DNA from: Planctomycetota bacterium
GTDB taxonomy: Bacteria; Planctomycetota; Planctomycetia; Pirellulales; Lacipirellulaceae
DNA length: 9,084 nt
Assembly (NCBI GenBank): GCA_024278035.1
Contig: JAJRUA010000417.1
Span: 1-9,084 of the forward strand
Reading direction: 5' to 3'
Each line of letters opens with the position of its first letter. Position 1 is the first letter of the stretch. Positions 1 to 7,490 of the stretch are shown here, piece after piece. The position numbers and the translations under genes are program-made. Below the pieces are notes generated by a model, which was given only the letters and a program-made list of their open reading frames with translations, made no database searches and was not told where the DNA came from.

Positions 1-40
1 TACGGGGAATCTGATGTCCCTACTATTTCAGTTTGCCAAT

Positions 41-517
41 TCAGTTGTTTTGGCGATTGGTCTCTTCGTGCGCGGGGTCCTCTTGCATACCATTTTCTTG
101 CACCGTGTTTTCTTGCACCTCGTTTTCTTGCACTGCGCTATCGTGTGCAGGCGGCTCTTCATCGTCGGTCTTGTCGGCAGGCAACACCTGGGCGAGTGTC
201 TTCGCGATAGCAATGGATTTTTTCACGCCTTCGTCCAACTCGAACTTCAGTCGGGGCGTGTAGCGGGTGTCAATGCGTTCAATAATTTTTGATTGCAAGT
301 AGCCAGCCGCACTGTCCAAGCCTCGGATAGCCAGTTTTTGTTTGTTGTCGTCTCCCATGACGGAGACATGAATTTTTGCCATCCGCATGTCACCAGCGAC
401 TTCGACACGGGTGACCGTGACATTCTCAACGCGCGGGTCCTCAAGGTCCGTGAGAATCGTCATAGCAATGACCTCACGAATTGCCTCGGCAGCTTTTAGG
501 ATTCGACGTGATGGCAT
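41..517 (-). CDS. rbfA: Ribosome-binding factor A (30S maturation factor)
   Basis: RbfA binds immature 30S subunits and helps late 16S rRNA 5'-end processing and cold adaptation (family knowledge). The 158-residue product shows the KH-like RbfA core at about residues 4-115: an N-terminal helix, the hallmark DPRV at 27-30 followed by a VTVT/VEV strand, then AKIHVSV, the helix around SAAGYLQSKI and the PRLKFELD strand. The core is full length; residues 116-158 are an extra acidic, Gln/Asn-rich tail containing a degenerate five-residue repeat (VQENx, 129-148). The ATG at 517-515 begins MPSRR as expected, but I see no clear Shine-Dalgarno before it. The gene follows infB by 81 bp on the same strand and is probably co-transcribed with it. 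The 40 bp beyond its TGA stop show no recognisable feature. Confidence 0.95.
   Translation of the reverse strand: MPSRRILKAAEAIREVIAMTILTDLEDPRVENVTVTRVEVAGDMRMAKIHVSVMGDDNKQKLAIRGLDSAAGYLQSKIIERIDTRYTPRLKFELDEGVKKSIAIAKTLAQVLPADKTDDEEPPAHDSAVQENEVQENTVQENGMQEDPAHEETNRQNN
82..141 (-). repeat. Four degenerate 15-bp tandem repeats in the rbfA 3' end
   Basis: On the plus strand four consecutive 15-mers begin with cttgca: 82-96, 97-111, 112-126 and a diverged fourth at 127-141. Three end in tttt. On the coding strand they encode VQENE, VQENT, VQENG and MQEDP (residues 129-148). The period is a multiple of three, so gain or loss of a unit keeps the frame. The repeats lie outside the conserved RbfA fold. 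Confidence 0.85.
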
Positions 518-554
518 GGGGAATTGGTTTGCAGTATCAGAAGGCAGTGAGCTC

Positions 555-572
555 CTGCCGAGTCGTCGGCAG
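555..572 (-). other. Perfect hairpin in the infB-rbfA intergenic gap
   Basis: CTGCCGA (555-561) and TCGGCAG (566-572) form a perfect 7-bp stem with a 4-nt loop. Neither strand has a T-tract after it, so it is not a typical intrinsic terminator. In the minus-strand transcript its second arm is followed by GAGCTCACTGCC, which offers a competing GGCAG/CTGCC pairing. It may be an mRNA processing or stability element between the two cistrons. Confidence 0.5.
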
Positions 573-598
573 ATATTGGAGTTGCCGGTCCACTCAAG

Positions 599-3436
599 TT
601 AGTCATCAAAGCTACGGCTGATCTCTTCAATTTTGTAAACTTCGAGTAAGTCGGCTTCCTTGATGTCATTGAAACCGGCGAGTTTGATGCCACATTCGTA
701 GCCTTCGCGAACTTCCTTCACGTCGTCTTTTTCACGTCGGAGTGTGGCGATGGGGTACTCGCCGATGATGGTGTTTTCGCGGATGACACGGGCACGAGCA
801 TTGCGTTCGACGACCCCTTGCAAGACACGGCAACCTGCGACCGTGCCAAGGCGGCTGATCTTGAAGACCATTTGCACCAAGACGCGGCCAAGTTCTTTCT
901 CGCGTTTTTCGGGCTTGAGCATCCCTTCCATTGCCGCTTTCAAGTCATCCGTGATTTTGTAGATGATATTGTAGCGACGGACCTCGACACCCAGCTCTTG
1001 TGCCTTGGAACGGGCCCTATCGTCGGCCACCACATTGAAGGCAAGAATTACCGCTTCCGAAGCGTCGGCCAGGAGGATGTCTCCCTCGGTCACCCCCCCC
1101 ACGCTCTTCTGCAAAATCCGAAGTCGAACTTCGGGATGCTCCAGCTTCAGCAGTTCTTTTTCGATCGCTTCGATCGAGCCACGAACATCCGCTCGCAGGA
1201 TGAGGTTAAGTGTCTGGACTTCGTTGGCACCTTCAAGTCGGTCGAACAGCGTGTCGAGCGTCGCTTGCTGGAAGCCGATGGCACCGAGATGATCGGTTCG
1301 TTCTTCATGGGCACGTGTCTCCGCAATTTCGCGAGCTTGCGCTATATCGTCGAGCACATAAAGTTGCGCACCAGCCGAGGGGGCAATGTCGAGACCCGTG
1401 ATATTGACCGGCACACTTGGCCCTGCTTCTTGCAGACGAGTACGCGGGGGGAGCGGGTTTGTCATCGCTTTGATTTTGCCATAGGCATCGCCACAGACAA
1501 CGATATCGCCGACACGGAGCGTTCCGGTTTGGACAAGCACTTTCGCCACGATGCCCCGGTCGGCGTCCTGTTGACTCTCAAGGCAAGTGCCGATGGCGGC
1601 CCGGTCTGGGTTGGCTCGGTATTCGTGAAGCTCGGCAACGGTGAGAATTGTATCGAGAAGCTCATCCATGCCTTCCCCGGTGATGGCACTGGTTTTGACC
1701 ACTTCGATATCGCCACCCCAAGCACTCGGCAGCAAGTCATTCGTGGCCAAATCTTGCATTACCTTGTTTTCATCGACTCCCGGGAGATCGATCTTATTGA
1801 GCGCCACAACGATCGGCACGCCAGCCGCTTTGGCGTGGCTGATGGCTTCTTCGGTTTGCGGCATCACACCGTCGTCCGCCGCAATCACCAGCACAATAAT
1901 GTCGGTGACTCCCGCACCACGGGCACGCATTTCGGTAAATGCTTCGTGGCCCGGCGTATCGACGAACGAGATCGGTTTGCCATCTTTCTCGATTTGATAG
2001 GCACGGATGTGCTGGGTAATGCCTCCACTTTCGCCACTGACTACGTCGATGCCGATCAATTTATCAATGAGCGACGTTTTACCATGATCCACATGGCCGA
2101 GGAACGTAAGGACCGGTGCGCGTGGTTGGAGCGAATCTTCGGGATCCTCTTGTTCGTCCAGCTTGGTGAGCACCTTGTCTTCAAGCGTTTCTGGCTGGAT
2201 GAAATCAACCTCCGCATCGAGCGACTCCGCGACGAACTCGGTTAGCTCCAGATCCATCGTGGCGTTGATGGTGGTCATCACGCCCTCTTCCATCAGCAAC
2301 CGAAGGATCGAAACGGCTGGAACGCCGGCGGCTTCGGAGAGTTCTTTCACCGTACAGGGGAGTTGCACCGCAATGCGGTCTTTACGCGGGGCGGCGGTGT
2401 TGATGCCAGAGCGTCGGGTCCGACGCATGATCCGGCGCGGTCGCATTCCCCCGCGACCACCGCGGCGATTGCGGCTGAGTTGGCGTTGTTCGCGGCCACC
2501 AAGCATGGGTGTCCCCGAACCTTTGCCAGCCGCTCCACGCCCACGTCCCGCCCCTTCGGCGGCCTCTTTGTCCTTGAGGCGTGCTGCTTCGAGAGTCCGT
2601 TCGGCTCGCTTGAGTTGGGCCGCAAGTGGCTTGGCCCCGCCACGAGCCCCGAGGACATCGGCGGGCAATTTCATGTCGGGCTTTTGCGCGGGCCCCTCGT
2701 CGACCTTTTTCGGCTTTGCTTCCGCTTTCTTTTGGACCGTCGGCAGGGCCGCCAATTTTACAACAGGGCGTGCCTTGGGCGTGCCATCTCCCGACTTACG
2801 ACCTCCGCTGCCACTCGGCTTGGCGCCGATAACCGGCATCTTACCCGACCCGCCACTTGTCGCGTTGGGGTGGACCATTCGTGCCAGCGGTCCTGGACGC
2901 GAGAGGTCGGTTTTGCGAGCTTCATCCGATGCCGAGGGGGCTGCTGAAGGTGCTGAAGGTGTCGCCGGGGACGCCGCTGGAGGCGCTGCTGGAGACGATG
3001 CCTCCGCAGCTTCTTTTGAATCGCTTTCAGGCTGGATGGGAGGCGGAGTTTTTTCTCCTTCGTCCCCGCTTGCGGGGGTATCGCTGGTTGGGCCAACATC
3101 TGCTGGGCCATCATCTATTGGACGACCACCTGCGGAGCGGCTTATTTCTGCCGATCGGCCTGCCTTGGGAGCTGCAAGCGTGCGGAGCTTGGCCCCGCGG
3201 TCGGGGCCGGTAGGACGCTCCATGACCGGATGTTTCGGATCTTTCTTTTTCTTGGCAGTGGCGGTACCCCCGCCTGATCCACCTTTGAGGTAGTCCTTGA
3301 CCTTGGAGACCTCGTCGTCAGACAGGCTTGCTAAAGCCGATCCCTTTCCTGTCACACCGGCGCGGGTACAGACATCGACTAGCTCTTTGCTGTCGATGTT
3401 GATTTCTTTTGCGAGTGCGTAAATGCGAACCGCCAA
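599..3436 (-). CDS. infB: Translation initiation factor IF-2
   Basis: IF2 is the GTPase that places initiator fMet-tRNA on the 30S subunit and promotes 50S joining. The 945-residue product has, in order: an N-terminal IF2_N domain (1-50, [17 protein letters not shown]); a long low-complexity Ala/Pro/Gly/Lys-rich linker (51-345) ending in an Arg-rich patch; a second IF2_N-like domain (about 352-412); the G domain with G1 GHVDHGKT (447-454), G2 GGITQHI (471-477), G3 DTPGH (493-497), G4 NKID (547-550) and G5 SAI (583-585); then domain II, domain III and the C-terminal fMet-tRNA-binding domain (about 845-945). It is somewhat longer than the 890-residue E. coli protein, mostly through the linker. 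The start is TTG at 3436-3434: an in-frame TGA at 3442-3440 lies just upstream, and GGAG sits 8 nt before the TTG. Long plus-strand open frames over this gene are shadows. Confidence 0.97.
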   Translation of the reverse strand: MAVRIYALAKEINIDSKELVDVCTRAGVTGKGSALASLSDDEVSKVKDYLKGGSGGGTATAKKKKDPKHPVMERPTGPDRGAKLRTLAAPKAGRSAEISRSAGGRPIDDGPADVGPTSDTPASGDEGEKTPPPIQPESDSKEAAEASSPAAPPAASPATPSAPSAAPSASDEARKTDLSRPGPLARMVHPNATSGGSGKMPVIGAKPSGSGGRKSGDGTPKARPVVKLAALPTVQKKAEAKPKKVDEGPAQKPDMKLPADVLGARGGAKPLAAQLKRAERTLEAARLKDKEAAEGAGRGRGAAGKGSGTPMLGGREQRQLSRNRRGGRGGMRPRRIMRRTRRSGINTAAPRKDRIAVQLPCTVKELSEAAGVPAVSILRLLMEEGVMTTINATMDLELTEFVAESLDAEVDFIQPETLEDKVLTKLDEQEDPEDSLQPRAPVLTFLGHVDHGKTSLIDKLIGIDVVSGESGGITQHIRAYQIEKDGKPISFVDTPGHEAFTEMRARGAGVTDIIVLVIAADDGVMPQTEEAISHAKAAGVPIVVALNKIDLPGVDENKVMQDLATNDLLPSAWGGDIEVVKTSAITGEGMDELLDTILTVAELHEYRANPDRAAIGTCLESQQDADRGIVAKVLVQTGTLRVGDIVVCGDAYGKIKAMTNPLPPRTRLQEAGPSVPVNITGLDIAPSAGAQLYVLDDIAQAREIAETRAHEERTDHLGAIGFQQATLDTLFDRLEGANEVQTLNLILRADVRGSIEAIEKELLKLEHPEVRLRILQKSVGGVTEGDILLADASEAVILAFNVVADDRARSKAQELGVEVRRYNIIYKITDDLKAAMEGMLKPEKREKELGRVLVQMVFKISRLGTVAGCRVLQGVVERNARARVIRENTIIGEYPIATLRREKDDVKEVREGYECGIKLAGFNDIKEADLLEVYKIEEISRSFDD

Positions 3437-3444
3437 ACTTCATA

Positions 3445-3477
3445 CTCCGTGCTATTGTGCCGTAGGGCAATGCACGG
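3445..3477 (-). promoter_or_regulatory. infB ribosome binding site within a hairpin
   Basis: The Shine-Dalgarno GGAG (3448-3445) lies 8 nt before the TTG start of infB. CCGTGC (3477-3472) pairs perfectly with GCACGG (3452-3447), so the first two G of the Shine-Dalgarno are in the stem. Inside, TGCC (3469-3466) pairs with GGCA (3461-3458) around a CTAC loop; ATTG/CAAT is an alternative inner pairing. An ATG at 3443-3441 is only 1 nt from GGAG and out of frame, so it is unlikely to be the start. Regulation by this hairpin is inference. Confidence 0.6.
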
Positions 3478-3547
3478 GCGTTGAGCCACGCACTGACCTG
3501 AGGCACTGTCATAAGAAACAGCGCTAAGACGAGCGGCGGTTCGCGAT

Positions 3548-3578
3548 AGACTCACCCAATCTCTTGGCGAGTCTTTTT
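3548..3578 (+). terminator. Terminator-like hairpin facing the plus strand, in the infB leader
   Basis: AGACTC (3548-3553) and CCAA (3556-3559) pair with TTGG (3564-3567) and GAGTCT (3569-3574) around a TCTC loop, with a small AC/C internal loop. On the plus strand the last T of the stem starts a run of five T (3574-3578), the form of an intrinsic terminator. No plus-strand gene is supported nearby, so it would only stop antisense transcription. On the minus strand the same hairpin has a GAGA tetraloop and would simply be structured infB leader RNA. Confidence 0.4.
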
Positions 3579-3676
3579 CTCTCCAGTAGAAGAGAAGCAT
3601 CATTCACAATCACGAAACCATTCCGCACGCCTCCACGTTGGTGGCAGAGCAACCTCTTTTCAGGGGCCGCACCGCC

Positions 3677-3768
3677 GGATAGGTGTTTACTACACGTTCC
3701 AAAATCATCTGGTACTTCGGTCCTTCTCGGCCGCTGGATACTTCCGGATAGGTTCTGGGATAGGTGTT
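3677..3768 (-). repeat. Cluster of short CCTATCC-type direct repeats in the nusA-infB spacer
   Basis: On the minus strand, AACACCTATCC occurs twice exactly (3768-3758 and 3687-3677). A third related copy, AACCTATCCGG, lies at 3754-3744 and a diverged AAGTATCC at 3743-3736. Copies one and three are 81 bp apart, while the middle ones are closely packed. The spacer has no convincing coding potential here. They could be protein-binding sites or remnants of duplication; I do not recognise the motif. Confidence 0.4.
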
Positions 3769-3887
3769 CAGTTAGCCTTCTTTCTCTGCTCTGTTCGAAT
3801 CCCCGTTGGGGCCCGCTGCCTTTTGGACCCGTTGGCTCTTAGGACCGCTGAGAGCCGGCTTGTCGGCACAGCCATCACAGACCTGCA

Positions 3888-3896
3888 ATTATGCCA
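3888..3896 (-). promoter_or_regulatory. Possible extended -10 promoter for infB-rbfA
   Basis: The minus strand reads TGGCATAAT at 3896-3888: a -10 hexamer CATAAT matching TATAAT at five of six positions, preceded by the extended -10 TGN. No good -35 is visible upstream. It lies downstream of the terminator-like structure after nusA, so it could restart transcription near 3881 and give infB a leader of about 445 nt. This rests on motif resemblance only. Confidence 0.3.
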
Positions 3897-3927
3897 TGCT
3901 TATGGGGGTCATGGGGAGGGGCCACCC

Positions 3928-3967
3928 AAAAACTCCAGAGAAAATCCCCAATCGTTTGATGGGAGTT
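3928..3967 (-). terminator. Possible partial terminator downstream of nusA
   Basis: About 65 nt after the nusA stop, the minus strand can fold CCCATC (3963-3958) with GAT and GGG (3953-3951, 3949-3947) around an AAAC loop with one bulged T, followed by a TTTT run (3944-3941). An alternative outer stem, AACTCC (3967-3962) with GGAGTT (3936-3931), is itself followed by TTT (five T in all, 3932-3928). Both are weaker than the terminator upstream of nusA, so partial read-through into infB is likely if it works at all. Confidence 0.4.
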
Positions 3968-4032
3968 GCTCAAAGGGCCCCCTGTCTATTCCCCCGCTTC
4001 CGTTCCAGGTCCGCTTACGTCTCCTCTCAGGC

Positions 4033-5493
<1,461 letters not shown>

Positions 5494-5502
5494 GGCGTAG
5501 GA

Positions 5503-5530
5503 CTCCTTGGGTGATGTTTATGCCCATCAC
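5503..5530 (-). promoter_or_regulatory. nusA ribosome binding site with adjacent hairpin
   Basis: AAGGAG at 5508-5503 is 9 nt from the nusA ATG and is the best Shine-Dalgarno in the window. Directly upstream, GTGATG (5530-5525) pairs with CATCAC (5516-5511) around an 8-nt loop, ending 2 nt before the Shine-Dalgarno. The stem does not cover it, so it could expose rather than mask the site. Confidence 0.55.
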
Positions 5531-5538
5531 AGGCGGTT

Positions 5539-5564
5539 CGAATTGTCTAAATTGTTAAATTGTC
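5539..5564 (-). repeat. Three tandem GACAATTTA-like units in the nusA leader
   Basis: In minus-strand orientation, GACAATTTA (5564-5556), ACAATTTA (5555-5548) and GACAATTCG (5547-5539) follow one another. This is an AT-rich patch between the intrinsic terminator and the nusA start. It contains -35-like hexamers (CTGACA at 5566-5561, TAGACA at 5549-5544), but neither has a good -10 at normal spacing. It may be a binding site or a second start region; no function is assigned. Confidence 0.4.
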
Positions 5565-5579
5565 AGCTTTTCACGACAG

Positions 5580-5604
5580 AAAAAGCCGACCCTGGGGTCG
5601 GCTT
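5580..5604 (-). terminator. Strong intrinsic terminator upstream of nusA
   Basis: AAGCCGACC (5604-5596) and GGTCGGCTT (5591-5583) form a perfect 9-bp stem with a CCAG loop on the minus strand. It is followed by a run of five T overlapping the stem base (5584-5580), then CTGTC. It lies downstream of the promoter-like sequence at 5682-5654 and 87 nt before nusA. It could end transcription from the PEP-CTERM genes, act as an attenuator in the nusA leader, or do both. Confidence 0.8.
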
Positions 5605-5653
5605 CACTGCAATGCGGACGTGCGTAGAACGGCTGCACAACCTACAGAGTACT

Positions 5654-5682
5654 ACGGTAGGGGACGAAACGTGGGCTGTCAA
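5654..5682 (-). promoter_or_regulatory. Candidate sigma70-type promoter for nusA
   Basis: The minus strand carries a perfect -35 TTGACA (5682-5677), a 17-bp spacer and TACCGT (5659-5654), which keeps the T, A and final T of the -10 consensus (three of six). Predicted transcription starts near 5647. The transcript would meet the intrinsic terminator after about 45-65 nt and reach the nusA ATG after about 155 nt. Confidence 0.45.
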
Positions 5683-5757
5683 GCTTGGGGCCGACGCTCT
5701 CTATCAGCAAGGAAATAGCAGCCTCTGGCTCGGGGCTGGGGTTCTCAAGGGCCTCAA

Positions 5758-5777
5758 CCCCCGGCTTGCGCCGGGGG
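5758..5777 (+). repeat. REP-like palindrome, copy 1
   Basis: The 20-mer CCCCCGGCTTGCGCCGGGGG forms an 8-bp stem with a TTGC loop. The same core recurs twice at 7712-7735 and 7775-7796. This copy lies 28 bp beyond the stop of the short PEP-CTERM gene. No T-tract follows on either strand, so it is not a typical terminator, though it could protect mRNA 3' ends. Confidence 0.7.
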
Positions 5778-5805
5778 CGATGCCTTCAGAAAGTCGGTGT
5801 CTTTT

Positions 5806-6336
5806 TTAGAATCGACGACGTCCGATCCCACTCAGCAGAGCAAGTCCTGCTAGAAGCAACGTCCCCGGCTCGGGGATACCCACAGCGATGCTCGCTGCTA
5901 AGCCGGTGAAGTTTTGCCCCCCCTCGGCGACAAGACCGAACGCATCAATCGTGCCAACACCGGTGTAGGAGATCAACAAAAAGTCCAGGGGCGAAGCACT
6001 GCTGAGAACAATGGAGCCAAAGGAGGCAAAAATTGTGTCGTTAACAAGATCAACTTGAAGGCCGTTGGTAACGCCGCCTGTGAAGGGGTTGTTTCCTGGA
6101 AGAGCGATATCGAAGGTTGCTGCATCGACAAGAGCGACCGCCGTGATGTCAAGGCCGCCAAGTCCAGAAACAGCGGCGGCGAGTTCGGTTGCAATCGGTC
6201 CCGTGCCGCTGGGGGTGACTTGTAACGTTACGGTGCCGTCGAGATTATCGACAAAGCCAATCGTTGGGGCCGCAATAGCAGGCGAAACAAAAAGGAGGCA
6301 GCCAACAGCTACCAGGGCGAATCGGTTCCAAGTCAT
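5806..6336 (-). CDS. Short PEP-CTERM sorted secreted protein
   Basis: The 176-residue product begins with a Sec signal peptide (residues 1 to about 23, a hydrophobic run ending in AIAA). It ends with a PEP-CTERM sorting signal: the PEP motif at 155-157, a hydrophobic segment (about 159-172) and the basic RRRF end. Such proteins are exported, then processed by an exosortase and typically placed at the cell surface or in extracellular polymer. No exosortase gene is in the window. The middle (25-150) is rich in Gly, Ala, Val and Thr and reads as alternating beta strands. I cannot assign a family; a cohesin-like beta sandwich is possible but unproven. It is preceded by a structured RNA element, and the ATG at 6336-6334 lacks a clear Shine-Dalgarno. 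Confidence 0.85.
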   Translation of the reverse strand: MTWNRFALVAVGCLLFVSPAIAAPTIGFVDNLDGTVTLQVTPSGTGPIATELAAAVSGLGGLDITAVALVDAATFDIALPGNNPFTGGVTNGLQVDLVNDTIFASFGSIVLSSASPLDFLLISYTGVGTIDAFGLVAEGGQNFTGLAASIAVGIPEPGTLLLAGLALLSGIGRRRF

Positions 6337-6369
6337 GAGGTCACTCGTTGTTCTAGAAAGGGGGCGGTA

Positions 6370-6400
6370 GGAAAATAGGAAAAGGTCAGAACGTCTGTCC
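6370..6400 (-). terminator. Terminator-like hairpin before the short PEP-CTERM gene
   Basis: GGaCAGA (6400-6394) pairs with TCTGaCC (6390-6384) around CGT, six pairs with one A-A mismatch, followed by TTTTCCTATTTT. It may end transcription of the dockerin gene, or be the off-state of a leader switch. AAAAGGTC at 6480-6473 is the exact complement of GACCTTTT (6387-6380), which includes the 3' arm and first T-run, so it could act as an antiterminator. Confidence 0.45.
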
Positions 6401-6421
6401 TATGCCTTACTAGGCCGAAGT

Positions 6422-6496
6422 GAAGCAACCGTTGTCACGCGCGTCCCACCGGCTGCTGCGGTAGCCGGTGGAGACCTTTTGTGATTCGGTTGCTTC
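6422..6496 (-). ncRNA. Candidate structured leader RNA between the two PEP-CTERM genes
   Basis: Three nested helices span 75 nt. P1 is a perfect 10-bp pairing of GAAGCAACCG (6496-6487) with CGGTTGCTTC (6431-6422). P2 is TCAC (6484-6481) with GTGA (6438-6435). P3 is a perfect 9-bp hairpin, CCACCGGCT (6471-6463) with AGCCGGTGG (6454-6446), with an 8-nt loop. Internal loops are AA/CAA between P1 and P2, and AAAAGGTCT/GACGCGC between P2 and P3. The AAAAGGTC of the larger loop can pair outside the element with GACCTTTT at 6387-6380, forming a pseudoknot. Downstream, GCCT/AGGC (6415-6412, 6407-6404) gives a small further hairpin. It resembles a riboswitch or regulatory leader. It lacks the conserved sequences of the c-di-GMP-I class, and I recognise no known family. 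Confidence 0.5.
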
Positions 6497-6506
6497 TCGC
6501 AGGGGG

Positions 6507-7490
6507 TTAGCGATTGCGGGCTCGCCCCAGAAGCAAGCTGAAACCGCCTGCGACGATCAGCACCAACGCCCCCGGCTCGGGAACGGCGTTCGAGGCAGTA
6601 GGTGCTGGCTGGCCGAAGTTGGAGGCCCACACACTGTAGTCGAGAGCATCCACCGTGCCATCGTTGTTGCCATCAGCCGCTAAGCCCGCGCCGGTTTGAT
6701 TTTGGGTGTCACGCCAGACCGTATAGTCGGCGGCATCAACGGCGCCGTCTCCGTTGTAATCCCCGGCAGGGGGGAGCGCGACAGTCCAGCTTCCCGTGGC
6801 CTCAAAGTTGCCGATGAACTCCGCATCCAGGGTGAGCGGGTCTCCGTTGGCCGTGTCTTGGAACCGGATGAAACGGTTAATGGGAAAAATAACGGTCGTG
6901 TCGTAGGTGACACTAAGTGCCGAGCGAGCCGTCTCGGTCGTTACCACCGATCCGTTCCCTGTCCCGAGCCCCCAAACGGGCGTCACGGTAAGGTCGATCG
7001 TCTGATTGGACAGACCGCTAATGACGTACTGACCCTGGTCGAGAAGCATGCGACTTTCACTAGCGTCGAATTGTCCGCCTGTGACGGGGCTAGGGGGTTG
7101 CAACGTTTCCAGCGTCCCGGAGATATCGGTTCCGTTTATTTGTAGCAGGGGAGGGAAGTCAAAGTTTACATCACTAAAATCGATTTCCCCGCCCGTAAAA
7201 TCAATGCCGGTTATTACCGCATCGGCCCCGACGAACGAGTATTGAAAATCGACTTCCATATCGCCCGTCGCAACCGAGGTGTCGGTATCCGTTCCCAGCG
7301 AGGCGATGATAACCGCCAAGTCAAAAGTGTTGGCTGTGGGGGTCGCGGGAACGAGCTGAAGCACAACTCCCTCTGCCGATCTAAGGGGTAATGCCAGTGT
7401 GAGGGCAACGAGGGCTCCCAACGTTGCTAACTGAAATGGCGCTAACTGAAACGGCGGACGAAAAGCTGGTTCTAGGCGGGTGGCATGCAT
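6507..7490 (-). CDS. PEP-CTERM secreted protein with C-terminal dockerin type I domain
   Basis: The 327-residue product has a signal peptide with a long n-region (hydrophobic core about 22-36, likely cleavage near 40). A Thr/Asp/Gly-rich, probably beta-rich domain of unknown family follows (about 42-238). Next is a dockerin type I-like pair of EF-hand loops: GDYNGDGAVDAAD (243-255, calcium ligands D244, N246, D248, D255) and DGNNDGTVDALD (273-284, ligands D273, N275, D277, D284), each followed by Y-x-V-W. It ends in a PEP-CTERM signal: PEP at 304-306, hydrophobic 308-321, basic RARNR. Dockerins classically bind cohesins, but in planctomycete PEP-CTERM proteins the partner is usually unknown. 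The ATG at 7490-7488 has no obvious Shine-Dalgarno, so the exact start is uncertain; a 15-bp tandem duplication lies in the n-region. Confidence 0.88.
   Translation of the reverse strand: MHATRLEPAFRPPFQLAPFQLATLGALVALTLALPLRSAEGVVLQLVPATPTANTFDLAVIIASLGTDTDTSVATGDMEVDFQYSFVGADAVITGIDFTGGEIDFSDVNFDFPPLLQINGTDISGTLETLQPPSPVTGGQFDASESRMLLDQGQYVISGLSNQTIDLTVTPVWGLGTGNGSVVTTETARSALSVTYDTTVIFPINRFIRFQDTANGDPLTLDAEFIGNFEATGSWTVALPPAGDYNGDGAVDAADYTVWRDTQNQTGAGLAADGNNDGTVDALDYSVWASNFGQPAPTASNAVPEPGALVLIVAGGFSLLLGRARNR
7426..7455 (-). repeat. 15-bp tandem duplication in the signal-peptide n-region
   Basis: On the plus strand gctaactgaaatggc (7426-7440) is followed directly by gctaactgaaacggc (7441-7455), with one mismatch. 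It encodes PFQLA twice just before the hydrophobic core of the signal peptide. It is in frame and recent-looking, and it may explain the unusually long n-region. Confidence 0.8.

Noticed and set aside
818..2245. Long plus-strand open frame (475 codons) opposite infB
   Set aside because: It is wholly antisense to the strongly conserved IF2 G domain and C-terminal half. The translation shows no recognisable domain, so it is a shadow of codon bias.
2163..3293. Plus-strand open frame (376 codons) opposite the infB N-terminal half
   Set aside because: It mirrors the low-complexity IF2 linker, giving Ser/Pro/Arg-rich sequence without a domain or ribosome site.
3318..3512. Minus-strand frame giving an ATG start just upstream of infB
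   Set aside because: The ATG at 3443 is out of frame with IF2 and only 1 nt from GGAG; the true infB frame starts at the TTG.
3792..3811. tRNA T-arm-like GTTCGAATCCCC on the plus strand
   Set aside because: The bases flanking TTCGAAT cannot form a 5-bp T stem, and no acceptor, D or anticodon arm can be placed upstream.
5758..5777. Intrinsic terminator for the short PEP-CTERM gene
   Set aside because: The stem is GC-rich, but no T-run follows on the minus strand (TTGAGG), and the same sequence recurs as a repeat elsewhere.
6422..6496. Cyclic di-GMP class I riboswitch
   Set aside because: GGGACGC after the hairpin is reminiscent, but the conserved CAAACC before it and the downstream receptor helix are absent, so only a generic structured RNA is claimed.
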